Below, piece by piece: positions 54,011 to 61,796 of a DNA stretch of 61,796 nucleotides (positions are counted from its first letter, which is position 1; every line of letters begins with the position of its first letter). Below the pieces are notes generated by a model. The model saw only the letters and a program-made list of their open reading frames with translations. It ran no database searches and was not told the origin of the DNA. The stretch covers positions 1 through 61,796 of the forward strand of contig NZ_WOEZ01000187.1 in assembly GCF_013177735.1 (NCBI RefSeq), read 5' to 3'. This stretch comes from Paraburkholderia elongata (GTDB taxonomy: Bacteria; Pseudomonadota; Gammaproteobacteria; Burkholderiales; Burkholderiaceae). The position numbers were made by a program, and so were the translations under genes.

Positions 54011-54892
54011 ATGAATCAATCTGCAAGCAAACCTGCTATCGGCTTTATCGGCCTCGGCATGATGGGCGCCTCGATGGCGGCGCGACTCGCCGCAGCCGGC
54101 TATCCGCTGCACGTCTATAACCGTACGCGTGCGAAGGCCGAGCCGCTCATCGAGGCGGGCGCATCCTGGCACGCTACCCCGAAGGCGCTCGCTGAAGCAT
54201 CCGACGTGGTCATCACGATCGTCGGCATGCCCGACGACGTGCGCGCGCTGTACCTCGGCGACAACGGTCTGATCATGAACGCGCGGCGCGATGCCGTGCT
54301 GATCGACATGACGACCTCAAGCCCGCAACTGGCCGAAGAGCTAGCCGCGCACGCTGCAGCCAGCGGCGTGCACATGCTGGACGCGCCGGTTTCGGGCGGC
54401 GATGTTGGCGCGCGCGAGGGGCGGCTGTCCATCATGGTGGGCGGCGCGGCCGATGTGCTCGCACGCGTCGAGCCGATGCTGCGCTGCCTCGGCACGAACA
54501 TCGTGCTGCAAGGCGGACCGGGCGCGGGTCAGCACACCAAGCTGTGCAATCAGATCGTGATCGCATCGACGATGCTGGGCGTGTGCGAAGGCCTGGCCTA
54601 TGCGCACAGCGCTGGACTGGATGCGCAGACCGTATTGAGCGCGATCGGCGGCGGCGCGGCTGGCGGCTTTCAGTTGAATAACATGGGGCCGCGCATCGCG
54701 AAAGGCGATTTCGCACCCGGCTTCTTTATCGAGCATTTCATCAAGGATATGCGGATTGCGCATGAGGAAGCCGCTCACATGGGACGTGAGTTGCCGGGTC
54801 TGGATCTGGTGCGCAGCCTTTATCAGAAGCTCGCTGAGCAAGGCTTTACGCGCAACGGCACCCAGGCGCTGTTCAAACTCTACGAGTGCTGA
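54011..54892 (+). CDS. 3-hydroxyisobutyrate dehydrogenase-family oxidoreductase
   Basis: A 293-residue beta-hydroxyacid dehydrogenase: NAD(P) site GFIGLGMMGASMAARL, substrate loop DAPVSGGDVGAREG, catalytic Lys in GQHTKLCNQ. Follows CoxL by 15 bases in the same operon. Confidence 0.9.
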   Translation: MNQSASKPAIGFIGLGMMGASMAARLAAAGYPLHVYNRTRAKAEPLIEAGASWHATPKALAEASDVVITIVGMPDDVRALYLGDNGLIMNARRDAVLIDMTTSSPQLAEELAAHAAASGVHMLDAPVSGGDVGAREGRLSIMVGGAADVLARVEPMLRCLGTNIVLQGGPGAGQHTKLCNQIVIASTMLGVCEGLAYAHSAGLDAQTVLSAIGGGAAGGFQLNNMGPRIAKGDFAPGFFIEHFIKDMRIAHEEAAHMGRELPGLDLVRSLYQKLAEQGFTRNGTQALFKLYEC

Positions 54893-54901
54893 GGAACGGC
54901 A

Positions 54902-55567
54902 ATGAAGCTAGCTGATCAATGCATTCTCCCCGCGCGGCCCGAGGCCGTTTGGCGTGCGCTGAACGATCCTGCCGTGCTCGAGGCGTGTCTGCCCGGGTGT
55001 AAATCGCTCGCGATGCTGGACGAGCGGCATTTTGAGTCAACCGTGCAGATCCGCGTGGGTCCGGTGGCGGCGACCTTCAAGAGCAATGTGGAGTTGTCGG
55101 ATCTCGATCCGCCCAAGGCTTACACGATTGTCGGCACGGGCAACGCGGGCGCGGTTGGCTTTGCCAAGGTCACGGCGCGCGTGCAGCTCGAACCGCAAGC
55201 CGAGGCCACCGTACTCATGTACGACGCGGATGTCGAAATCGGCGGAAAGCTAATGAGCGTGGGATCCCGCCTGATTCAGTCCGCGGCGGGCAAGAATCTC
55301 GACGCCTTCTTCGGCGCGCTGAAGGCGCACATCGAACAAGAGGCGGCGCCCGTGGACTCTATGCAAGTCATCGAGCCGGCGCCGCAGACACAGCCCGACG
55401 ACGCGCCACTGACCGGCGGCGTGCAACGTCAGGCGCACGGCGAGACGAAGCTGTCCACCGTCACGCCCAAACCTGGCCCGACACCGGGTCTGCGGGTCTG
55501 GCTGGTCGGTGCAGGTTCGGGTCTGCTCGGTTTGCTGGTGGGATTTTTGATTGGGCACGTGGCCTGA
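54902..55567 (+). CDS. CoxG-type SRPBCC protein
   Basis: A 221-residue protein: SRPBCC/START-like domain (LPGCKSLAMLDERHFEST) and a C-terminal membrane anchor (VWLVGAGSGLLGLLVGFLIG). CoxG-like proteins anchor molybdenum hydroxylases to the membrane; that role is by homology. Confidence 0.88.
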   Translation: MKLADQCILPARPEAVWRALNDPAVLEACLPGCKSLAMLDERHFESTVQIRVGPVAATFKSNVELSDLDPPKAYTIVGTGNAGAVGFAKVTARVQLEPQAEATVLMYDADVEIGGKLMSVGSRLIQSAAGKNLDAFFGALKAHIEQEAAPVDSMQVIEPAPQTQPDDAPLTGGVQRQAHGETKLSTVTPKPGPTPGLRVWLVGAGSGLLGLLVGFLIGHVA

Positions 55568-55610
55568 CGGTCCGCGTTGCGATGGTGGTTTTCATTCGAC
55601 AGGAATTCTC

Positions 55611-56750
55611 GTGAGCAAAAAAATAGTTGTCCTAATGGCGCTGACCTGCCTTGCAGAGGCAGCTCAGGCGCAAAGCAGCGTGACCCTGTACGGCGTCGCG
55701 GACGATGGCATTACCTACACCAACAATCAGGGCGGACATGCCAATTACCAGACCTTCAGCGGTGGTCTGGGCGGAAGCAAGTTCGGCCTGCTGGGCAGCG
55801 AGGATCTAGGCGGTGGCACGAGTGCAATCTTCCAGCTCGAGAGCGGCTATGACCTGAACAGCGGCAAGCTCGGCTATAACGGCCGGTTGTTCGGCCGTCA
55901 GTCATTTGTGGGCTTGTCCGGCGACTACGGCAGCGTGCGCCTCGGGCGGCAGTATGACTTCATGGTGACCAATCTGCAGTCGCTGACGTCTGCGCAACTG
56001 TTCGGCGGGTCGCTGTCGTCGCATGCGGGTGACGTCGACGGAATCTGGGGCACGTATCCCGTCAGCAACTCGGTCAAGTATGTGAGCCCGACGTATCACG
56101 GCATCACGGCGGGCGCGCTCTATAGCTTTGGCGGCGTGGCGGGTTCGGTCGGCGCGTCGCGGCAGTACGGCTTCGGCCTGAGCTATGCGAACGGTCCGCT
56201 GAAGCTGGCGGCCGCCTATCTCTACGTGAACAATCCGGCGGTGACGCGTTTTGACGGCACCACGGGGGCGACAGCCGGTGGGGCGTTTACGAACCCGGTG
56301 ACGAACCCGATCTACAGTGGCTACGCCACCGCGCACAGCATGCAGACCCTCGGCGTGGGCGGCAACTATCAGTTCGGTGCGACGACGCTAGGCGCGCTTT
56401 ACACCGACACGCGCTTTAACAACGCAGTCGCGACAAACAGCACCACGTTCCAGGGTTCGGCAACGCTCGATTCGTACGAAGCATTCATCAGCCATCGCTT
56501 TACGCCGGCAGTCATGGTCGGTCTCACGTACGACTACACGTCCTCGCCGCGCGCGCATTACAACCAGGTGGCAGCGGGTTCCGAGTACTCATTTTCCAAA
56601 CGCACTTTCACCTATCTGATCGTCGCCTGGCAACGCGCGAGCGGGATCGATTCGACGGGACATACGGCGGTGGCGGATCTGACGTACCTGTCGCCCTCGT
56701 CGACGCCAAATCAGGTCGCCGTGCGTTTGGGCATCCGACACAGCTTCTAA
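55611..56750 (+). CDS. Burkholderia-type outer-membrane porin
   Basis: A 379-residue trimeric porin with GTG start (AGGA upstream) and signal VSKKIVVLMALTCLAEAAQAQ-like, then SSVTLYGVADDGITYTN, LGRQYDF and C-terminal RLGIRHSF. The frame extends upstream of GTG without similarity. Probably serves uptake of the operon's substrate. Confidence 0.9.
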   Translation: MSKKIVVLMALTCLAEAAQAQSSVTLYGVADDGITYTNNQGGHANYQTFSGGLGGSKFGLLGSEDLGGGTSAIFQLESGYDLNSGKLGYNGRLFGRQSFVGLSGDYGSVRLGRQYDFMVTNLQSLTSAQLFGGSLSSHAGDVDGIWGTYPVSNSVKYVSPTYHGITAGALYSFGGVAGSVGASRQYGFGLSYANGPLKLAAAYLYVNNPAVTRFDGTTGATAGGAFTNPVTNPIYSGYATAHSMQTLGVGGNYQFGATTLGALYTDTRFNNAVATNSTTFQGSATLDSYEAFISHRFTPAVMVGLTYDYTSSPRAHYNQVAAGSEYSFSKRTFTYLIVAWQRASGIDSTGHTAVADLTYLSPSSTPNQVAVRLGIRHSF

Positions 56751-56840
56751 CTTGCAGTGGAGTACAGGTTTGCCGTGCGGCGTGACAGCGTGCTCGGTGG
56801 CCATCGTTTGTGAGCGTTTGAATTGCAACAGGAGGCAATC

Positions 56841-57152
56841 ATGTTGGTGGAAATGCGTACGTACCAGATTACGGCAGGAAAGGTGGGTGAGTTTCTGCAA
56901 ATCTACGAGCGCGAGGGGCTCGCGATCATCAGTCAGTACGCACGGCTCAAGGGCTGCTGGACTAAAGACTCGGGCACGTTGAATTCGGTCGTGTTCTGCT
57001 GGGGCTATGACGACTACGCGCATCGCGCGGCGCAGCGCGCGAAGCTCGCCGCCGATCCGCATTGGCAAGCCTTCACGCCTCGCATCCTGCCGTACCTGGT
57101 GCATCAGGAATCGGTGTTCCTCGCGCCCGCGCCGTTTTGCCCGGCTGATTGA
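56841..57152 (+). CDS. NIPSNAP-family protein
   Basis: A 103-residue protein (MLVEMRTYQITAGKVGEFLQIYE) with NIPSNAP-type ferredoxin fold. ATG at 56841 has AGGAGG at 56830-56835. Role unknown; likely in the same operon. Confidence 0.82.
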   Translation: MLVEMRTYQITAGKVGEFLQIYEREGLAIISQYARLKGCWTKDSGTLNSVVFCWGYDDYAHRAAQRAKLAADPHWQAFTPRILPYLVHQESVFLAPAPFCPAD

Positions 57153-57233
57153 AGCAGCAGAAGTGGTGAAGTTCTCTGACCGCAGGACGTGCAACGGTGC
57201 TTGCCGCGCCGCGGTCTGCTTTTGAGGTAATCA

Positions 57234-58391
57234 ATGATTGAAGCTGATTTGGTCGACAAGATGGTGACGTGGCGTCGTGCACTGCATGCGCACCCCGAGA
57301 CCGCATTCGAAGAAGTCTCGACGGCACGGCTGGTGGCATCGGCGCTGCGCGACTACGGTTTTGAAGTGACCGAGGGCGTCGGCAAAACCGGTGTGGTCGG
57401 CACGCTGCGAAGGGGGAGCGGTCCTGCACTCGGATTGCGTGCGGATATGGATGCGCTGCCGATGGTCGAGTACAACGAATTCGAGCACCGTTCGCAACAC
57501 CGCGGAAAAATGCACGCGTGCGGTCACGACGGTCACACCGCGATGCTGCTGGGCGCCGCTGCTTCGTTAAGCCGCGATACCGGTTGGCACGGTACGGTGC
57601 ACGTGATCTTCCAGCCCGCCGAAGAGGTGGCGGGCGGCGGGCGCGTAATGGTCGAAGACCGACTGTTCGAGCGCTTCCCTTGTGACGCGGTATTCGGTCT
57701 GCACAACTGGCCCGGCTTGCCGCTCGGCCATTTCGCGATCAACCGTGGCCCGATGATGGCCTCGTTCGATACTTTCGAGATTCTGGTGGACGGCAAAGGC
57801 TCGCATGCCGCGATGCCGGAAGAGGGGATCGATGCGCTGGTCTGCGCGAGCCATGTCGTGATCGCGCTGCAGACTATCGTGAGTCGGCGCATCTCGCCGA
57901 AGGAAGCGTGCGTGGTGAGCGTCACGCAGATTCATGGCGGCGAGGCATGGAATGTGTTGCCCGATCGCGCCGTGATTCGCGGCACCGTACGCTGCTTCGA
58001 TGCCAATGTGCAGGAGCGTGTACGGAGCTTGCTGGATGAAATCGGCACGCTGACCGCGCAGGCGCATGGCGCGAAAGCGACGCTGTCTTACCGCTACGGC
58101 TATCCGGCAACGATCAATGCGCCGGCCGAAGCCGACGTCGCGCTCGATGCTGCGCGCGCGACCGTCGGCGCGGCGAAGGTGACGTTGGGCTGTAAGCCGT
58201 CGATGGCCTCGGAAGACTTCGCGTTCATGGCGCAGGCCAAGCCGGGTGCCTATGTCTGGATGGGCGTCGACGGACCCGAGCCTGGCGCTCCGCTTCACAA
58301 CCCGCACTACGACTTCAACGACGACGCATTGGCTACGGGTGCGTCGTATTGGGTGAACGTCGTGAAGGCGTTTGGCGCTGCGCGCGTATGA
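57234..58391 (+). CDS. M20 family amidohydrolase, HipO-like
   Basis: A 385-residue metallo-amidohydrolase: MHACGHDGHTAMLLGAA, then HNWPGLPLGHF and the SMASEDFAFMAQ end motif hold metal/catalytic residues. Hippurate-, N-acylamino acid- or related amides are possible. It is the last gene on this strand before the DeoR gene. Confidence 0.9.
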   Translation: MIEADLVDKMVTWRRALHAHPETAFEEVSTARLVASALRDYGFEVTEGVGKTGVVGTLRRGSGPALGLRADMDALPMVEYNEFEHRSQHRGKMHACGHDGHTAMLLGAAASLSRDTGWHGTVHVIFQPAEEVAGGGRVMVEDRLFERFPCDAVFGLHNWPGLPLGHFAINRGPMMASFDTFEILVDGKGSHAAMPEEGIDALVCASHVVIALQTIVSRRISPKEACVVSVTQIHGGEAWNVLPDRAVIRGTVRCFDANVQERVRSLLDEIGTLTAQAHGAKATLSYRYGYPATINAPAEADVALDAARATVGAAKVTLGCKPSMASEDFAFMAQAKPGAYVWMGVDGPEPGAPLHNPHYDFNDDALATGASYWVNVVKAFGAARV

Positions 58392-58458
58392 AGCCTCGTG
58401 GCTGTCCTGTGCGACTGCGTGGTCTGTAAGGGCCTCGCGGCGCCGACCCCTTAAGACA

Positions 58459-59259
58459 CTATGACTTCCCGTGAGGCAGAGGCTGGCGCGCCTGCTGCGA
58501 CGCGGTTTCGATCGTCACTTCGCCGTGCAGCAGGAACGTTGCCAATTCCGGCGCGCCCGGTTGAGCATCGGTCACCAGGGTCCAGTCTCGCTCGAGTGGT
58601 GTCCAGTGCTGCTGGCTCGCGCGATCCAGTTTGTGCGACGTCACCAGCACGAAGATGTTGGCCGACTGCCTGATGATGCATTCCTTCAGATAGGCCTGCT
58701 CGGCGGTCGCCTCACAGAGCCCACGGCCGGCGACTACGCCGTCCGCGCCCAGAAAGGCTTTGTCGACGGATAGGCGGTTCAACGCGATCTGCGCGAGCGG
58801 CCCGAGTGTGCTCATGCTCGAAGGCCGTAGGTCGCCGCCGATCAGTGTGACCGGCACGTCACTCGATGCAAGCAGGCCGATTGCCAGCAGGTTGTTAGTG
58901 ACCACGCGAATGTCGCGGCGGCCGGCCAGCAGCCGGGCCAGTGCGGCGGTGGTGGTGCCGCCGTCGAGAAAAATGGTGTCGCCGTCCTGAACGTGGCTCA
59001 CCGCCGCCTGCGCGATCGCATCCTTTTGCTCGCGGAAGCTTTCGCGCCGCAGATCGAGCGACTCCTCGGGTTCGTGAATCCCGACCGAGGCGGCCGCGCC
59101 CCCGTACGTGCGCACGATGAGCCGTTCGTCGGCGAGCGCGCGCAGGTCGCGACGCACGGTTGCTTCGGACATGCCGAAATGCTCGCACAGGGCGCCTACG
59201 TCGTTCATGCCGGACAGGACAGCCTTCAGCATCGCCTCGCGGCGGTTCGTAACTTTCAT
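58459..59259 (-). CDS. DeoR/GlpR-family repressor
   Basis: A 266-residue repressor: N-terminal HTH (VGALCEHFGMSEATVRRDLRALADERLIVRTYGGA) and C-terminal sugar-phosphate-binding fold (DTIFLDGGTTTAALA, LGADGV). Start at 59259 (MKVTNRREAMLKAV) is the family norm. Divergent from KdgT; likely binds the palindromes between them. Confidence 0.9.
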   Translation of the reverse strand: MKVTNRREAMLKAVLSGMNDVGALCEHFGMSEATVRRDLRALADERLIVRTYGGAAASVGIHEPEESLDLRRESFREQKDAIAQAAVSHVQDGDTIFLDGGTTTAALARLLAGRRDIRVVTNNLLAIGLLASSDVPVTLIGGDLRPSSMSTLGPLAQIALNRLSVDKAFLGADGVVAGRGLCEATAEQAYLKECIIRQSANIFVLVTSHKLDRASQQHWTPLERDWTLVTDAQPGAPELATFLLHGEVTIETASQQARQPLPHGKS

Positions 59260-59416
59260 GGTGTAGAGGGTAAGGGGTCGTCCGAATGGTGCGCGCAATA
59301 GAAAGGAAAGGCGTCAACGGGCGTAAGTGTAATCAAACCAGTTGCCGGGGCAACGCCGCGGGCGGGGCGCGCCGCACCCGCGGCGTCGTCACGGTATGCA
59401 AGTGTTTTAGCCTATT

Positions 59417-59433
59417 TTGATCGATTCGATCAA
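59417..59433. promoter_or_regulatory. operator palindrome, perfect copy
   Basis: TTGATCGATTCGATCAA, a perfect dyad about its central base. Likely DeoR-type repressor site. Confidence 0.65.
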
Positions 59434-59540
59434 TTTCGGCGCGCGTTCCGCCTGGAACGGCTTATTGCGGCAAATTTATTAACCCTACGACCTGCAAGTG
59501 ATCGGATTGCGCATAGTCGGTTCGTCACGTACACTCTGAA

Positions 59541-59577
59541 TGATCGAATCAATCAATTCATATGATTGTATCGATCA
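59541..59577. promoter_or_regulatory. two operator copies next to kdgT
   Basis: TGATCGAATCAATCA (59541-59555) and TGATTGTATCGATCA (59563-59577) match the perfect dyad TGATCGAnTCGATCA with one and two changes. They sit right before the kdgT ribosome binding site, as for a repressor that blocks transcription. Confidence 0.55.
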
Positions 59578-59597
59578 TTTTCAAACAGGAGACAATG

Positions 59598-60593
59598 ATG
59601 ACCCAACTTCCTATCAAGCGCGCGATCGAACGCGTTCCGGGCGGGATGATGATCGTCCCGCTGCTGTTCGGCGCATTGATCGCCACCTTCTTGCCGGACA
59701 TGCCAAAGTTCTTCGGCTCGTTCACGAATGCGCTGTTTACCGGCGCGTTGCCGATTCTCGCCGTGTTCTATGTGTGCATGGGCTCGTCGATCGATGTAAA
59801 GGCGACGCCCTATCTGCTCAAGAAGGGCGGGGCGCTGTTCGCGGCGAAGGTTGGGTCGGCGATTCTGGTGGGTGTCGTGTTGGGCCACTTTTTGGGCGAG
59901 CAGCCGGTTTCGTCCGGGCTGTTCGCGGGAATGTCGACGCTGGCGGTGGTCGCCGCGATGAACGACACGAACGGCGGCCTGTACATGGCGTTGATGGGTC
60001 AATATGGCAAGTCTGAAGACGTCGGTGCTTACACGATCATGTCGCTCGAATCCGGCCCGTTCCTTACAATGGTCACGCTCGGCGTGGCCGGGCTGTCGGC
60101 GTTTCCGTGGCAGACGCTGGTCGGCAGCATCCTGCCGCTCGCGGCCGGCATGCTGCTCGGCAATCTGGACCGTGAGATGCGCAGCTTTCTTGGCCGCGCT
60201 GTGCCTGTGATGATTCCGTTTTTCGCCTTGGCGCTGGGCGCGAGCCTCGACCTGCACAAAGTATGGCAGGCCGGCTTGCTCGGCATGGGCCTCGGCGTCG
60301 CGGTGGTGATCGTGACGGGCATCCCCCTCTATCTGACCGATCGCCTGACCGGCGGCACGGGTGTCGCAGGCGTGGCGGCAGCCAACACGGCAGGCAACGG
60401 AGCGGCTGTGCCGGCGCTGATTGCGGCGGCCAACCCGGTCTATGCAGAGGCCGCGAAAAGCGCGACCTTGCTGGTCGCCTCATGCGTCGTCGTGACTGCG
60501 ATCGTGTCGCCGATCCTCACTGCGGCCGTCGCAAAGCGGGCCGGCAAGCGTGCCGACGCCAGCCGCGCTGCTGCATTGGGGGCGACCCGGTGA
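59598..60593 (+). CDS. kdgT: 2-keto-3-deoxygluconate permease, KdgT family
   Basis: A 331-residue, ~10-helix transporter (IERVPGGMMIVPLLFGALIATF; MSTLAVVAAMNDTNGGLYMALMGQYG; MSLESGP) resembling KdgT along its length. AGGAG (59587-59591) suits ATG at 59598 best; one codon earlier is also ATG. The neighbouring kinase suggests a four-carbon sugar acid such as threonate or erythronate may be the real substrate. Confidence 0.88.
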   Translation: MTQLPIKRAIERVPGGMMIVPLLFGALIATFLPDMPKFFGSFTNALFTGALPILAVFYVCMGSSIDVKATPYLLKKGGALFAAKVGSAILVGVVLGHFLGEQPVSSGLFAGMSTLAVVAAMNDTNGGLYMALMGQYGKSEDVGAYTIMSLESGPFLTMVTLGVAGLSAFPWQTLVGSILPLAAGMLLGNLDREMRSFLGRAVPVMIPFFALALGASLDLHKVWQAGLLGMGLGVAVVIVTGIPLYLTDRLTGGTGVAGVAAANTAGNGAAVPALIAAANPVYAEAAKSATLLVASCVVVTAIVSPILTAAVAKRAGKRADASRAAALGATR

Positions 60594-61796
60594 GCAACAC
60601 GAGCATTCTGATCATCGCCGACGACCTGTCCGGCGCGGCCGATTGCGCGATTGCGTTTGCGGGCGCGGGGCGCAGTACGGCGGTCACGCTGAATGCGTCG
60701 CGCGCGATGGGCGCGGCGGAGGTGATCGCGGTGGACACCGACACGCGCCGCATGTCCCCGGCCGAAGCAGCCCGCTGCACCCGCGCCGCGTGGCTGGCGC
60801 AGCGCGCGCCGGGGCGACGTCTGTACAAGAAAATCGATTCGACCTTGCGCGGCAACTGGGCCGCGGAAGTGGCCGCGTTGCAGCCGCTCGCGGGCCTAGC
60901 CATCGTCGCCACGGCCTTTCCTGCAACCGGGCGCACCGTGCGTGAGGGCCGCGTATTCGTGCGCGGCGTGCCGCTCGAAAACACGGAAACGTGGAAGCTC
61001 GAACATGCCGCGCGTTCCGCAGACCTCAACGCCATGGTCGAGGCGGTCGGTTTGCGCACCGCACCGCTGGGTGTCGGCGCGCTGCGTGGCGATCCCGCAG
61101 CGTTGCGCGATGCCATTACCGCGGTGGCGAGCAGCGGCGCACAGGCGCTCATCGTCGACGCTGAAACGGATGCGGATTTGAGGGCTCTCGCGCAGGCGAC
61201 GGCGTTCATGGACGAAGCTCTGTTCTGGGTCGGCTCAGGCGGTCTGGCTCGCGAACTGGCGTCGTTGAGCAACCTGTTCGAGGTTGCCACGGAAGCAGCA
61301 CAAGACGCGTCGCCAAAGTCGGTGCAGCAGAGAAGCGCGATCCTGATTCTGGTGGGCAGTCTGTCGGCCGTCTCGGAACAGCAATGCGCGATGCTGCGCG
61401 AGCGTGCGGCCGTTGGCGAGCTGATCGTGCCGCCGGTCGTGCTGCGCGCGGGCGAGCCTCATCCGGAGTGGGCGGCCTGGCAAGCGCGCGTCGGAGGACA
61501 TCTGAGCGAGTACACCGATTTGCTGGTGAGAATTGGTCGCGACGATCTGTTCGATCCCGCCGAGGGCGCCCAATTGTCGGCAGCGCTCGCTTCGCTCGTC
61601 GCACCGTTTTTCACGCATCTGAGCGGCTTGATCGCGACTGGCGGCGAAACCGCGCGCGCGATGCTCGGTACAGGCGGTATCGACAGCCTGCAATTGCTTT
61701 CGGAAATCGAGCCGGGCGTGGCGGTGGGCCGCCCGCACGGCAACCCGCGCCTCACCGTCGTCACCAAAGCCGGCGCCTTTGGCAGCGAGCACGCGC
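60590..61796 (+). CDS. four-carbon acid sugar kinase, DUF1537 (partial)
   Basis: GTG at 60590 overlaps the kdgT stop by four bases. The open frame continues to the window end (402 residues, 3' end missing): SILIIADDLSGAADCA is the DUF1537 start, KKIDSTLRGN and GGETARAML are conserved. Family members phosphorylate D-threonate, D-erythronate or 3-oxo-tetronate. The usual partner is PdxA2, expected just past the window. Fits a regulator-transporter-kinase cluster. Confidence 0.9.
   Translation, partial: MSNTSILIIADDLSGAADCAIAFAGAGRSTAVTLNASRAMGAAEVIAVDTDTRRMSPAEAARCTRAAWLAQRAPGRRLYKKIDSTLRGNWAAEVAALQPLAGLAIVATAFPATGRTVREGRVFVRGVPLENTETWKLEHAARSADLNAMVEAVGLRTAPLGVGALRGDPAALRDAITAVASSGAQALIVDAETDADLRALAQATAFMDEALFWVGSGGLARELASLSNLFEVATEAAQDASPKSVQQRSAILILVGSLSAVSEQQCAMLRERAAVGELIVPPVVLRAGEPHPEWAAWQARVGGHLSEYTDLLVRIGRDDLFDPAEGAQLSAALASLVAPFFTHLSGLIATGGETARAMLGTGGIDSLQLLSEIEPGVAVGRPHGNPRLTVVTKAGAFGSEHA

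Larger units (their letters stand above)
59260..59597. other. divergent control region, DeoR / kdgT
   Basis: No gene. It contains a perfect palindrome at 59417-59433 and two related sites at 59541-59555 and 59563-59577 just upstream of kdgT. Confidence 0.7.

Noticed and set aside
58427..58453. TAAGGG...CCCTTA as a terminator between hipO-like and DeoR genes
   Set aside because: Stem is only six pairs with a 15-base loop and no T-run.

Overview
The window reads as chromosomal DNA of a Burkholderia-group beta-proteobacterium, most likely Paraburkholderia. It has high GC, dense coding and short intergenic gaps. Supporting features are a second Hfq-type protein with a glycine-rich tail, a Burkholderia-type porin, an HTH-tailed aspartate carbamoyltransferase, a catecholate-type TonB receptor with PiuC, and a GTG/ATGA-coupled operon style. 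The genus call is inference from gene content. No rRNA, tRNA or CRISPR array was seen.

Layout. 1-9.5 kb: a fatty-acid beta-oxidation operon (FadE-type dehydrogenase, FabG-type reductase, MaoC hydratase, thiolase, FadD ligase) followed by a DUF1571 protein. 9.5-15.1 kb: a VAO-type flavoenzyme with a small Tat-type protein, a His-rich secreted protein, an ECF sigma/anti-sigma pair headed by a 48-residue lipoprotein, and hfq2. 15.4-17.2 kb: small genes, an intergenic hairpin repeat, nine copies of CATTGC, and a PhnW-like aminotransferase with two frameshifts. 17.3-21.5 kb: a PIG-L deacetylase, a DUF4130-UdgX fusion under a perfect LexA box, a MobA-like nucleotidyltransferase and a cysteine-less isochorismatase-fold protein. 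21.7-25.5 kb: an iron operon (TonB receptor, Sel1 protein, PiuC) with a palindromic Fur box. 25.7-38.7 kb: a LysR/alcohol dehydrogenase pair, PyrB, DapA, a broken M23 peptidase abutting a truncated MHYT-GGDEF-EAL gene, rhodanese, an FtrA-like regulator, and DUF4239 and DUF2252 proteins.

39.1-44.2 kb is the most unusual part and has visibly lower GC than its flanks. A secreted, RHS/YD-repeat protein with a polymorphic, cysteine-containing C-terminus is followed by seven tandem paralogues of a roughly 90-residue protein. Displaced copies of the C-terminal tail lie between them. This is the architecture of a polymorphic toxin with a poly-immunity array, but I recognise neither the toxin tail nor the putative immunity family. 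It is the best candidate for an undescribed system.

44.3-58.4 kb: a sugar operon (GH1 beta-glucosidase, binding protein, two permeases, a frameshifted ATPase) preceded by a LacI-type operator. It runs by an ATGA overlap into a molybdenum hydroxylase set (CoxM, CoxS, CoxL, a 3-hydroxyisobutyrate dehydrogenase-like enzyme, CoxG), a porin, a NIPSNAP protein and an M20 amidohydrolase. 58.5-61.8 kb: a DeoR-type regulator divergent from KdgT and a DUF1537 four-carbon sugar-acid kinase, which runs off the end; three related operator palindromes lie between them.

Several genes (PhnW-like, M23, ABC ATPase) carry one-base frameshifts within otherwise well-conserved sequence. Either they are recent pseudogenes or the sequence has indel errors; the three should be judged together.
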